64,000 bases of DNA. It comes from Ralstonia mannitolilytica (GTDB taxonomy: Bacteria > Pseudomonadota > Gammaproteobacteria > Burkholderiales > Burkholderiaceae). The position numbers were made by a program, and so were the translations under genes. The notes beneath the pieces were generated by a model. It had not been told where the DNA came from. It searched no databases and was given only the letters and a program-made list of their open reading frames with translations. Shown piece by piece: positions 9,023-16,826 of this stretch; positions within the stretch are counted from its first letter, which is position 1, and each line of letters starts with the position of its first letter. The stretch spans positions 248,001 to 312,000 of the forward strand of contig NZ_CAJPVG010000001.1 in the NCBI RefSeq assembly GCF_905397375.1. Direction: 5' to 3'.

Positions 9023-10644
9023 TGGCAACGCGACGCAGCTTTCTTGTGGGTGCAGCTGCGGCCGGTGTGGCTGCGGCGGGTGCCGGTTCGTGGGCAGGCT
9101 TTCGCGCCTTTACCGAAATCACGCCCAACGTGCGCATGCCCGGCCAGGCTGCGGGCCATCGGCTGCGCGGCCTGCGCGCGCTGCCGACACCATCGGAAAC
9201 GCGGCGCGTGGGCGTTGCCATTTGCGGCAGCGGCATCGGCGGATTGAGCTGTGCTTGGCGACTCGCAAAAAGCGGCCGGCGCGACGCGGTGGTCGTAGAA
9301 GGCCCGGAGCGCTATGGCAATGCCGCTGGCGGCGCCTTCGGTACGCAGCGCTTCCCGACCGGTGCGCATTACCTGCCGCTGCCGTCGATGGAATCGACGC
9401 ACGTGCGCGAGATGCTGGCCGACTTTGGCGTGATCGAGCGCGACCCGTTTGCCCTGCGCCCGACGTACGACGAACGCGTGCTCGTTCACGCGCCCGATGA
9501 ACGCCTGTGGCTCGGCAATCGCTGGCAAGACGGTTTCGTGCCGCGTGAAGGCATTACCGAAGCGGAACGCGCCGAGCACACACGGTTCTTCGCCCACATC
9601 GACCGGCTGCGCCAGACCATCGGCGCCGACGGCCGCCGCGTCTTTGTCGTGCCGACCGCGCTCTCGTCCGCAGACCCGGCGTGGCGCGCGCTCGACGCAC
9701 TCACCTTCCGCGACTGGCTGCACCGCGAGGGCTACCGCGCCGCCACGCTGCACTGGTATGCCGACTACTGCTGCCGCGACGATTACGGCGTCACCGCCGA
9801 TCACGTTTCCGCCTGGGCCGGCATTGCCTATTTCGCCAGCCGAGGCGGCATGGCCAGCAATGCCGAACAAGGCACCGTGCTCACGTGGCCAGAGGGCCTG
9901 GACTGGATGGCGGAGCGGCTGTTCGAAGCCGCCGGCCTGAATGAACCCGGCCGCCTGCTGCCGGGCAGCGTCGCGCGCATCGGCACCACAACCGAGGCCG
10001 GCGCCCGCGTCTTGGCCGATGTGCTGCAAGCGGATGGCCGCGTCGTTCGGCTGCTGGCCGATCACGTGGTCAGCGCGATGCCGCTGCACGTTGCCAAACA
10101 CATCGTCGACGGCTTTGATGTGCCCGCCGCCGAGTGGCCCGAAACCGCGCCGTGGCTGCTTGCCAACCTGCTCATCGACGGCTTCCCGCCCGAACACGAC
10201 GACACGCCGCTGGCGTGGGACAACGTGGTGTATCGCGGTACGGGGTTGGGTTATGTGGTGGCCAATCACCAGGACATTCGCGTCGGGCCGCCTGCGCAGA
10301 GCGTGTTCACCGCCTACGTGGCGCTGTCGGACATGACGCCGAAGGCCGCGCGTGAATGGCTGCTGAAGGCATCGCCGCAAGCGCTGCTCGATCGCGCGCT
10401 GGCCGATCTGGATACCGTGTACGGCATCCGCCTGCGCACGCAGATCCGCCGGGCCGACCTGACGCTACGCGGCCATGCGATGGCGATTCCCACACCCGGC
10501 TTCCTCTCCCGACCCGGCATTGCGCGCTTGCGTGAAAGCGCCGGGCCGATCCACTACGCGCATGCGGACCTGTCCGGCTATTCGGTTTTTGAAGAAGCGG
10601 CGTGGTGGGGGGATCGCGCGGCGCGGCGCATTCTGGGCGGCTGA
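9022..10644 (+). CDS. Tat-exported FAD-dependent amine-oxidase-like protein
   Basis: This 540-residue protein opens with a twin-arginine signal (TRRSFLVGAAAAGVAAAGAG), so it is probably exported folded with its cofactor. A Rossmann FAD motif (ICGSGIGGLSCAWRLAKSG) follows near residue 70, with VVVEGPERYGNAAGGAFG after it. The general pattern is flavin amine oxidase or NAD(P)-binding-like. Translation is coupled to the aminopropyltransferase, so a polyamine or its derivative is a reasonable substrate guess; no substrate can be read from the sequence. It is the last gene of the divergent half of the polyamine and envelope module. Confidence 0.85.
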   Translation: MATRRSFLVGAAAAGVAAAGAGSWAGFRAFTEITPNVRMPGQAAGHRLRGLRALPTPSETRRVGVAICGSGIGGLSCAWRLAKSGRRDAVVVEGPERYGNAAGGAFGTQRFPTGAHYLPLPSMESTHVREMLADFGVIERDPFALRPTYDERVLVHAPDERLWLGNRWQDGFVPREGITEAERAEHTRFFAHIDRLRQTIGADGRRVFVVPTALSSADPAWRALDALTFRDWLHREGYRAATLHWYADYCCRDDYGVTADHVSAWAGIAYFASRGGMASNAEQGTVLTWPEGLDWMAERLFEAAGLNEPGRLLPGSVARIGTTTEAGARVLADVLQADGRVVRLLADHVVSAMPLHVAKHIVDGFDVPAAEWPETAPWLLANLLIDGFPPEHDDTPLAWDNVVYRGTGLGYVVANHQDIRVGPPAQSVFTAYVALSDMTPKAAREWLLKASPQALLDRALADLDTVYGIRLRTQIRRADLTLRGHAMAIPTPGFLSRPGIARLRESAGPIHYAHADLSGYSVFEEAAWWGDRAARRILGG

Positions 10645-10666
10645 TTGCGGCGCTGCCGCTGGGCTT

Positions 10667-10939
10667 CTAAGGCAACCGCTCGACCTCGGCCATCAATTCC
10701 CACGTGGCCGGATCGATATCGCTACGCTCAAGTGCCAGCGACACGTATGCGCCGATCATGTCGACAAACCCGCGCGCAAATGCGGGCGGATATGCGCCCC
10801 CCGTGTACTCCATCAGTTGCTGCCGCAAGAGACGTGGCCGATGCTGCCCGAACTCGAGCACGTAGGCCTGCGTTCGGCAGAGGAAGGCTCGCGCTTCCAG
10901 CGCACCATCAAGGTAGACGCGGCGTTTGGTGAGTGTCAT
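10667..10939 (-). CDS. hypothetical protein downstream of a C4-like RNA and leader peptide
   Basis: This 90-residue soluble protein (MTLTKRRVYLDGALEARAFL to ELMAEVERLP) matches no family I recognise. The start at 10939 is supported because its ATG overlaps the stop of a 30-codon leader (ATGA at 10936-10939), so expression is probably coupled to leader translation. The arrangement of perfect -10 box, structured RNA, leader and gene resembles immunity or antirepressor regions of phages and P4-like satellites. No integrase, attachment repeat or structural gene is nearby, so it may be a domesticated remnant. Confidence 0.6.
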   Translation of the reverse strand: MTLTKRRVYLDGALEARAFLCRTQAYVLEFGQHRPRLLRQQLMEYTGGAYPPAFARGFVDMIGAYVSLALERSDIDPATWELMAEVERLP

Positions 10940-11028
10940 TGGCGGCTCCCGAATCGCAATGGAGCGGGGCACAGCCAAGGTGGAGAGGGAAAAGACGCGG
11001 GGCGACGCCCGCTGAATACAACAGTCAT
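10936..11028 (-). CDS. 30-residue leader peptide
   Basis: This short frame starts MTVVFSGRRPASFPS and ends FGSRQ. A strong GTAGGAGG ribosome site sits seven bases before the ATG. Its TGA overlaps the ATG of the 90-residue gene by four bases. It lies immediately after the C4-like RNA on the same strand, the position at which antisense pairing would control translation. A conserved function for the peptide itself is not claimed. Confidence 0.55.
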   Translation of the reverse strand: MTVVFSGRRPASFPSPPWLCPAPLRFGSRQ

Positions 11029-11059
11029 GGAGCCTCCTACGGATTGCAAAAGGCCCGAC

Positions 11060-11262
11060 TAGTCGCTGCTAAACGAGGGTGGCGGGCCCGACGACAGGGT
11101 TAGCAGACCGGCCCGTAGGACGCCGGCGACCCGAAGGTCCCCTGCCCGGCCCGCCAAAGTACAAGCGTGCGCGAGCACGGACGTAAAAAAGCCGCACAAG
11201 GCGGCCGTCCGGCCATACGGTAAGAATAGGCTGCTAAACCCAGCTGCCGTTGTTGCGGCAGC
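11060..11262 (-). ncRNA. C4-like antisense regulatory RNA
   Basis: On the minus strand this stretch folds into nested hairpins. A perfect GCTGCCG/CGGCAGC stem lies at 11243-11262, an 8-bp GGCGGGCC/GGCCCGCC stem joins 11148-11155 with 11081-11088, and an inner GACC-TTCG-GGTC tetraloop hairpin lies at 11128-11139. The central loop carries CTGCTAA (forward TTAGCAG, 11100-11106). TTAGCAG lies within a 10-base repeat present on both sides (forward GCTGCTAAAC at 11065-11074 and 11230-11239), so the centre can pair with either flank. That is the design of phage P1/P7 C4 RNA. The family name is from memory; a covariance-model search would settle it. Confidence 0.6.
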
Positions 11263-11269
11263 GCCGTGA

Positions 11270-11275
11270 ATTATA
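11270..11275 (-). promoter_or_regulatory. -10 box of the C4-like RNA locus
   Basis: A perfect TATAAT on the minus strand lies eight bases before the first RNA hairpin. No convincing -35 box is seen 16-18 bases upstream, so the promoter call rests on the -10 box and its position. Confidence 0.45.
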
Positions 11276-11359
11276 GCGGCGGCAACAGCGCAGCCCACAT
11301 GCGAAATTGCAGCATTTCGTGATCGCGCCGTACCGCCAAACCCGCCGTCCTGTGTGGGC

Positions 11360-12064
11360 TTACCAGAGCGTGCGGCCGAAGAACGTCAGCGCGCGGTCCC
11401 AGGCGTGTTGCGCCCACACCGGGTCGTATTGCGTGATGGCGATGCGGTTTTCGCCCACGGCCGTTTCATTGGCGAATGCGTGATGCGCGAGATAACGATG
11501 GAAATCGACATCGACGCCGGCATCGACGAGCTTCTTTTCCAACGCATCGACGCCTTCGATCTTGAAGGCCGTGTCCTGCGTGCCCCAGTGGCCCTGCACC
11601 GGCACCTTGATCTTCGAGGCGTCGATGTATTCGAGCGGAGGATAGCCGTACCACACCACGCCGGCGTCCGCCTCCGGCACGTTGCTCAGCGTCAGGAGCG
11701 TCAGCGCGCCGCCCATGCAGTAGCCCGTCACGCCGACGCGTGCGCAGGTCTGCTTGAGGTATTGCACGGCGCCGCGCACATCCTGCGTGGCCGCGTCGCC
11801 AAAGTTGAGGTTGGTCATCAGGTGGTGGGCTTCTTCTTCCTCCACCGTCATCTTGCCGCGGTAGAGATCGGGCACCAGCGCCACGTAACCGGCACGCGCA
11901 AGGCGGTCGGCCACGCCGCGAATCTGGTCGTTCAGGCCCCACCACTCCTGGATGACGACGATGCCCGGGGCGCCCTCCGCCTTGGCCGGCTTGGCCAGGT
12001 AGCCCTGGACATCCTGCCCGTCCGGGCGCTTGAACGAAATCATGGATCCTTGCGTTGCGGTCAT
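11360..12064 (-). CDS. dienelactone hydrolase family protein
   Basis: This 234-residue alpha/beta hydrolase has the nucleophile elbow GYCMGG with Cys116 in place of Ser, Glu40 in QEWWG and a late AHHAFAN histidine. These are the Cys-Asp-His arrangement and glutamate switch known from dienelactone hydrolase. It may hydrolyse 4-carboxymethylenebutenolide or related lactones or esters; no aromatic catabolic genes are adjacent. GAGGAG lies ahead of the ATG. Residue 8 is an alternative start. Confidence 0.88.
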   Translation of the reverse strand: MTATQGSMISFKRPDGQDVQGYLAKPAKAEGAPGIVVIQEWWGLNDQIRGVADRLARAGYVALVPDLYRGKMTVEEEEAHHLMTNLNFGDAATQDVRGAVQYLKQTCARVGVTGYCMGGALTLLTLSNVPEADAGVVWYGYPPLEYIDASKIKVPVQGHWGTQDTAFKIEGVDALEKKLVDAGVDVDFHRYLAHHAFANETAVGENRIAITQYDPVWAQHAWDRALTFFGRTLW

Positions 12065-12203
12065 GCGATGGCTCCTCTTTGAAACGCGTGCAGAGAAAAC
12101 GCACAGGATAGCCCGTCACGATGAAGTTTTCAGCGCCCGGCCGTAGAAGTCATCGGGGCAACCTTTTATGATGCGTGATCCGCCATCCACACTGCCCGTC
12201 ATG

Positions 12204-12569
12204 ATGAAAACGCTTGCCCTGATCGCCTACCTCGTGGTCCTGCTGATCCACGTCTACATCGTCGTGCTGGAAATGGTGCTGTGGAAGACGCGCGGCCCCA
12301 AGGTGTTCGGCATCACGCCGGAGAAGGCGGCAGAGACGGCGGCGATGGCGTCCAACCAGGGCCTGTACAACGGCTTCCTTGTGGCGGCGCTGGTCATCGG
12401 GCTGGTGGCGCCGGACCCGGCCGTCAATGCATCGTTCGCAGTGTTCGGGCTGCTGTGCGTGGCCGTGGCGGGCGTCTGGGGCGCCATCACGGTCAACCGC
12501 CGGATTCTCCTGGTGCAGACCGTGCCGGCCGTGGCGGCGCTGGCGCTGGCGCTGGGGTGGTTTGCATAG
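12204..12569 (+). CDS. DUF1304 membrane protein
   Basis: This 121-residue, four-helix integral membrane protein has the typical DUF1304 opening (ALIAYLVVLLIHVYIVVLEM) and the sequence VFGITPEKAAETAAMASNQGLYNG. Its function is unknown. The open frame begins at 12168, but consecutive ATGs at 12201 and 12204 give the normal family N-terminus. The last 77 bases overlap the convergent gene on the other strand. Confidence 0.82.
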   Translation: MKTLALIAYLVVLLIHVYIVVLEMVLWKTRGPKVFGITPEKAAETAAMASNQGLYNGFLVAALVIGLVAPDPAVNASFAVFGLLCVAVAGVWGAITVNRRILLVQTVPAVAALALALGWFA

Positions 12570-13140
12570 CGCTTCCGGCTGAGGGCTTCGCGGGCGGCGG
12601 CCCAGGCGCCTTCGCGCTGCCCGAGGCGGGCGTCCCGCTTCGGAACAGCGCATACGGCACGCCGCGCCCAGGATGCGCCGTCGTCTCGTTGATGAAGCGC
12701 TCGACATCGGGCACCTCGCGCAACGCCGCCATGAACGGCGCCAGCGAATACCCCGGTGCCACGCAGCCCTGCACCAGCACCCAGCGTTGCCAGACCGTCA
12801 CCCATAACGTGGTGTGCTGCCGCCAGCCCGGCACATTGGCTGATATCCATTGCAGGCGCCGCTTGGCCGTCTCGGCAATCTCGTCGTCGTAGGCAAAGGC
12901 GTTGGGCAGGCGGCAGCGGCCCTCGATCCAGCAATGGTTGCCGTGCTCGATGCGGTGGTGGGAATCACGCTTCCATTCCGCCTCGGTGATGCGCGGGCCG
13001 GCCGGTTCCGGGCAGTTGGCCACGCCAGACGATATCTGGAAGAACGGATCGTTGCCGCGATTCTGCAAGGTGTCGTCGGCGTGCGCGGCCACCGCGCAGC
13101 ATGTCCATGCGAATACGATGCCGCCGGCGCGGATGTCCAT
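12493..13140 (-). CDS. secreted protein with BON-like domain
   Basis: This 215-residue protein has a Sec signal (MDIRAGGIVFAWTCCAVAAHA, cut near AHA-DD). A Cys-containing region follows, then a stretch near residues 100-150 (LWVTVWQRWVLVQGCVAP to LREVPDVERFINET) that reads like a single BON domain, a fold found in periplasmic membrane-associated proteins. The C-terminal 50 residues are Pro/Ala-rich and low complexity and overlap the convergent DUF1304 gene. The start at 13140 has GGGAGGG six bases upstream. The role is unknown, and the BON call is by pattern only. Confidence 0.65.
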   Translation of the reverse strand: MDIRAGGIVFAWTCCAVAAHADDTLQNRGNDPFFQISSGVANCPEPAGPRITEAEWKRDSHHRIEHGNHCWIEGRCRLPNAFAYDDEIAETAKRRLQWISANVPGWRQHTTLWVTVWQRWVLVQGCVAPGYSLAPFMAALREVPDVERFINETTAHPGRGVPYALFRSGTPASGSAKAPGPPPAKPSAGSAMQTTPAPAPAPPRPARSAPGESGG

Positions 13141-13228
13141 GGCGCCCTCCCTCTCGAGCCGGGGCGTGCCCGGTTGCTGCAAAGGATAGACGCTGCGAGG
13201 CGGCGCGGCCAGCGCGCCGCGACGGCGC

Positions 13229-14392
13229 TTATGCGCGTGCCGGATACTGCGCCAGCACCTTGTCGCGGATCGACGGCTTGATGTTCGCCAGCGACATGTT
13301 GCCGTTGTAGTGCGCCACCACGCGCGGGTTCATCACCCGGAACCACAGCGGCGGCACATAGGCGATCAGGATCATCGCGGCATAGCCGGCTGGCAGTTGC
13401 GGCGAATGCTCGAAGTGCCGCAGCGCCTGGAATGAGCGCGTCGGGTTGGCGTGGTGATCGGCATGCCGCTGCAGTTGATACAGGAACAGGTTCGTCACGA
13501 CATGGTTGCTGTTCCAGGAATGCTGCGGCGTGCACCGCTCGTAGCGGCCGCTGGGCAACTGCTGGCGGCACAGGCCGTAGTGCTCCAGGTAGTTCACCAC
13601 CTCCAGCAACGACGCCCCGTAGATCGCCTGGATGATCAGGAACGGCACCACCTTGACGCCCACGAACGCGATGCACACGCCCCACAGCAGCGCCGTCATC
13701 GCCCAGGCGTTGAGCACATCGTTACGCCACGACCACACCGAGTGGCCATGCTGCTCCAGCCGACGTTTCTCCAGTGCCCATGCCGATTTGACGCTGCCCA
13801 CCACCGTACGCGGCAGAAATTCCCAGAACGATTCGCCATAGCGCGCGCTTGCCGGATCGGCCGGCGTCGCCACGCGCACGTGGTGCCCGCGGTTGTGCTC
13901 GACATAGAAGTGCCCGTAGGCCACGGGCGCGAGCGTGATCTTCGCCAGCCAGCGCTCGAAGCGGTCGGTCTTGTGACCCAGCTCGTGCGCGGTATTGATC
14001 GAGATGCCCGTCACCACACCCACCGAAAACGCGAACGCGATGTAGTCGTACCAGGTGAGCTCGTACGTGCGCAGCACCCACATCGCCACGGCAAAGCTCA
14101 CGTAGAGCACGGTCGTGGCCAGGTAGACGATGCGGCGGTAGTAGCGCTGCTGCTCCAGCGCCGGGACGACGTCTTCCGGCGGGTTGTCCGGGTCGTCACC
14201 GATCAGGAAATCGAGCAGCGGGATGATCGTGAAGACGATGAACGGCCCGGCCCACCACAGCGGATGCCACCCCGTTGCCAGCGCCGAGACGGCCGCAACG
14301 ATGGGCAGCGTGATGGTCAGTGCGCCGAGCATCCACAGATAGCGCTTGCCGTCGGTCCATTCGAGGGACGCGGCCATGCCGGGTGTTGCCAT
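13229..14392 (-). CDS. AlkB-type membrane fatty-acid desaturase / alkane 1-monooxygenase
   Basis: This 387-residue integral membrane di-iron protein carries all the histidine boxes of alkane hydroxylase: HELGHK (about residue 135), EHNRGHH (about 165), NYLEHYGL and LQRHADHHANP (about 307). AlkB inserts oxygen at the terminal carbon of medium-chain alkanes or alkyl groups using rubredoxin and its reductase. Neither of those genes is nearby, so electrons must come from elsewhere, or the substrate differs. An AGGAGG ribosome site precedes the ATG at 14392. A perfect palindrome lies 38 bp upstream. Confidence 0.9.
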   Translation of the reverse strand: MATPGMAASLEWTDGKRYLWMLGALTITLPIVAAVSALATGWHPLWWAGPFIVFTIIPLLDFLIGDDPDNPPEDVVPALEQQRYYRRIVYLATTVLYVSFAVAMWVLRTYELTWYDYIAFAFSVGVVTGISINTAHELGHKTDRFERWLAKITLAPVAYGHFYVEHNRGHHVRVATPADPASARYGESFWEFLPRTVVGSVKSAWALEKRRLEQHGHSVWSWRNDVLNAWAMTALLWGVCIAFVGVKVVPFLIIQAIYGASLLEVVNYLEHYGLCRQQLPSGRYERCTPQHSWNSNHVVTNLFLYQLQRHADHHANPTRSFQALRHFEHSPQLPAGYAAMILIAYVPPLWFRVMNPRVVAHYNGNMSLANIKPSIRDKVLAQYPARA

Positions 14393-14429
14393 TGTCTTCC
14401 TCCTGGTTGCCCCGCTTGATGGCTTGGCT

Positions 14430-14441
14430 TGTGTGCACACA
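14430..14441. promoter_or_regulatory. palindrome upstream of the alkB-like gene
   Basis: TGTGTGCACACA is a perfect 12-bp palindrome 38 bases before the hydroxylase start. It could be an operator for an unlinked regulator. No regulator gene is adjacent to the hydroxylase. Confidence 0.3.
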
Positions 14442-14657
14442 TGCGTGCGCCGCCGGGGTCGTGCCCGACGCCTGTTTTATAGGCGCGCAAGAAGAACGCT
14501 CCAACGTCCGGATCTAGGCACAGCCTTCCAAACGAAAAGGCCGCCGGCCGGCCGCATGCCGGCTGGGGAAGCGGTGGTGCTTGAAACTGCGGGTTTTCTG
14601 ACGGTCGTTCGTTTTTGGTGCGCCGCAGGAGAGCAACCGCGCAGGAAATGGCGTGCG

Positions 14658-15461
14658 TTACACGCGCTCGGCGAGAAAGCTGCTGACGGCTTCCAGCACC
14701 GCTGCTTCCTGCTCGCGATGCGGCACATGACCGCAACGCGGCAGCAGTTTCAGTGTGGCGGGCGCGCCGGCCAGCGTGACGATGCGCTCGGGCTGCGCGG
14801 TGGAGCCGTACTCGTCTTCCGTGCCATGCAGCGCCAGCACGGGGCAGCGCACCCCGAGCAGCGCATCGTCCAGGCACCACGACGCAAACGCCGGCGACAG
14901 CCACGTGCTGACCCACGCGTCCAGCACCCATTCGGCCTTGTCGCCGTGATACTTCTCCAGGCGCGCCATCTGGCCCGGGGCCGCAAATTGCGCCTGTGCC
15001 ACGCGGATGCCTTCGCACGTGCGTTCTTCGACAAAGGCCTGCGCCGATTCGGTGACCAGCCCCACGCAACGATCGGGATAGGCCGCAGCGACCGACACCG
15101 CCATGCCGCCGCCCACGCTGTGGCCAAAGACGATGAAACGCTGCACGCCAAGCTGGTCGATGAGCGCGGCAAAACCGCCGCGCGCTTCGTCGCCGATGAA
15201 GCCGGCGCCAAGCCGGCCGGCAAACGCATCGGAACGGCCGAAGCCGAGCCGGTCATACGCAATCACCGCATGTCCGGTGGCCAGCGCCAGGCGCTGCGGA
15301 AAATCGCGCCACAGTTCGACACAGCCGAGCGAATCGTGCAGCAGCACGATGGGCGGCGGGGCTGCGTCGTCAGTGACGTCGCCCCACTGCTTGGCATACA
15401 GGCGGCCGTCGGGTGTGTCGACCCACACCTCAGCGGCATCGAGAGACAGCGACTCCGTCAT
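14658..15461 (-). CDS. alpha/beta hydrolase
   Basis: This 267-residue hydrolase has the nucleophile elbow GHSVGG (Ser115), an oxyanion loop HDSLG, DRLGFGRSD after strand 4, an acid region in LHGTEDEYG and a catalytic histidine in RCGHVPHRE. It is a single-domain cytosolic enzyme similar to lactonases and esterases; the substrate is not evident. It lies 21 bp after ilvE on the same strand, so the two are probably co-transcribed. Confidence 0.88.
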   Translation of the reverse strand: MTESLSLDAAEVWVDTPDGRLYAKQWGDVTDDAAPPPIVLLHDSLGCVELWRDFPQRLALATGHAVIAYDRLGFGRSDAFAGRLGAGFIGDEARGGFAALIDQLGVQRFIVFGHSVGGGMAVSVAAAYPDRCVGLVTESAQAFVEERTCEGIRVAQAQFAAPGQMARLEKYHGDKAEWVLDAWVSTWLSPAFASWCLDDALLGVRCPVLALHGTEDEYGSTAQPERIVTLAGAPATLKLLPRCGHVPHREQEAAVLEAVSSFLAERV

Positions 15462-15482
15462 CGTTGCGCAGCGCCATCCCGT

Positions 15483-16583
15483 TCAGAACAGACGATCCAT
15501 CCAGCCATGCGGGTCCGGCGCGCGGCCATTCTGCAGGTCGACCAGCGCGGCCTTCAGCTTGCTCGTCAACTCGCCGGCCCCGCCGTTGCCGATCGTGAAG
15601 TTGTGCTTGCGGCCCTTGACCTTGCCGATGGGCGTGACCACCGCCGCGGTGCCGCAGGCGAAGGCTTCGCGCAGGCGGCCGCTCTGGGCGTCGGCCTGCC
15701 ATTGGTCGATGGAGTACGGCGCTTCGCGCACGGTCAGGCCCATGCCGCGCGCCAGCGTGATCAGCGAATCGCGCGTGATGCCCGGCAGGATCGTGCCGGT
15801 GAGCGGCGGCGTCTGCAGCGAACCATCGTCAAACACGAAGAACACGTTCATGCCGCCGAGTTCCTCGATCCACTTGCGTTCCACGGCATCGAGGAAGACC
15901 ACCTGGTCGCAGCCTTCGCGCGCGGCTTCGGCCTGCGCGACGAGGCTCGCTGCATAGTTGCCGCCGCACTTCGCATCGCCCGTGCCGCCGGGCGCGGCAC
16001 GCGTGTAGTTGTCCGACACCCAGATCGTGACCGCACCCGATGCGCCGCCCTTGAAGTACGCGCCGACCGGGCATGCGATCACGCAGAACAGGTATTCCGC
16101 CGACGGCTTCACGCCCAGCACGACTTCGGTCGCGATCATGAACGGCCGCAGGTACAGCGCCGAGCCCTCGCCCGACGGAATCCAGTCGCGATCGAGCTTC
16201 ACCAGTTCGCGCACGGCTTGCAGGAACAGGTCTTCGGGCAGCGAAGGCATCGCCAGGCGCTTGGCCGAGTTCTGGAAACGGCGAGCGTTGGCTTCCGGGC
16301 GGAACAGCGCGCCGCCGCCATCCGGCAGCCGGTAGGCCTTCATGCCTTCGAAGATTTCCTGCGCGTAGTGCAGGACCAGCGTGGACGGATCGCACGGGAT
16401 CGGGCCGCGCGCGCCGATCTTGGCATCGTGCCAGCCCTTGCCCTCGGTGTAGCGGATGGTGGCCATGTGGTCTGTGAACACGCGGCCAAAGGCCGGATTC
16501 TCCAGCAGGCTCGCGCGCGCATCCGGCGAAACACAGTTCGGGTTTTTCTCGATCGAAAGGGCCGATTCGGCAACGTTGTTCAT
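15483..16583 (-). CDS. ilvE: branched-chain amino acid aminotransferase
   Basis: This 366-residue PLP enzyme transfers the amino group between glutamate and the keto acids of Leu, Ile and Val. It belongs to the longer BCAT subgroup found in eukaryotes and some bacteria: VLHYAQEIFEGMKAYR, RPFMIATE, and the PLP lysine Lys205 in GTGDAKCGGNYAAS. GGAGA precedes the ATG at 16583. The frame is open further upstream, but that part is not family-like. It is probably an operon with the hydrolase downstream and is divergent from the small basic protein gene. Confidence 0.93.
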   Translation of the reverse strand: MNNVAESALSIEKNPNCVSPDARASLLENPAFGRVFTDHMATIRYTEGKGWHDAKIGARGPIPCDPSTLVLHYAQEIFEGMKAYRLPDGGGALFRPEANARRFQNSAKRLAMPSLPEDLFLQAVRELVKLDRDWIPSGEGSALYLRPFMIATEVVLGVKPSAEYLFCVIACPVGAYFKGGASGAVTIWVSDNYTRAAPGGTGDAKCGGNYAASLVAQAEAAREGCDQVVFLDAVERKWIEELGGMNVFFVFDDGSLQTPPLTGTILPGITRDSLITLARGMGLTVREAPYSIDQWQADAQSGRLREAFACGTAAVVTPIGKVKGRKHNFTIGNGGAGELTSKLKAALVDLQNGRAPDPHGWMDRLF

Positions 16584-16826
16584 ACCGTCTCCAAGGTGTG
16601 CAAGGGGGGGCGCAGCCGCGCCCAAACCGCTATTTTGCGCCAACGGCGGCGCAATTGGGTTGCGTATTCGGCACCGGGGTCGCACCTCGGGTGCCTGACG
16701 CGGCTGCGTGACGCCCGCATGACATGACGGCGGAGGGCAGCGCAACGCGAAGTCCTATGGTAGGTTTGGCGGGATGATGCCCAGAGATCCATCCCCACTG
16801 ATGCACTGTCGAGGCACGCGACGGAC

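Noticed and set aside
7540..10644. 1034-codon plus-strand frame across speE and the flavoprotein
   Set aside because: It joins the out-of-frame shadow of speE to the real flavoprotein frame. The TGATG overlap and Tat signal place the true start at 9022.
11059..11298. 79-codon minus-strand frame over the C4-like region
   Set aside because: It reads through the hairpins. Frames of this kind are often annotated in phage immunity regions, but the paired bases point to an RNA, and no ribosome site is present.
14346..16727. 793-codon plus-strand frame over the hydrolase and ilvE
   Set aside because: It is antisense to two well-recognised enzymes and has no domain pattern.
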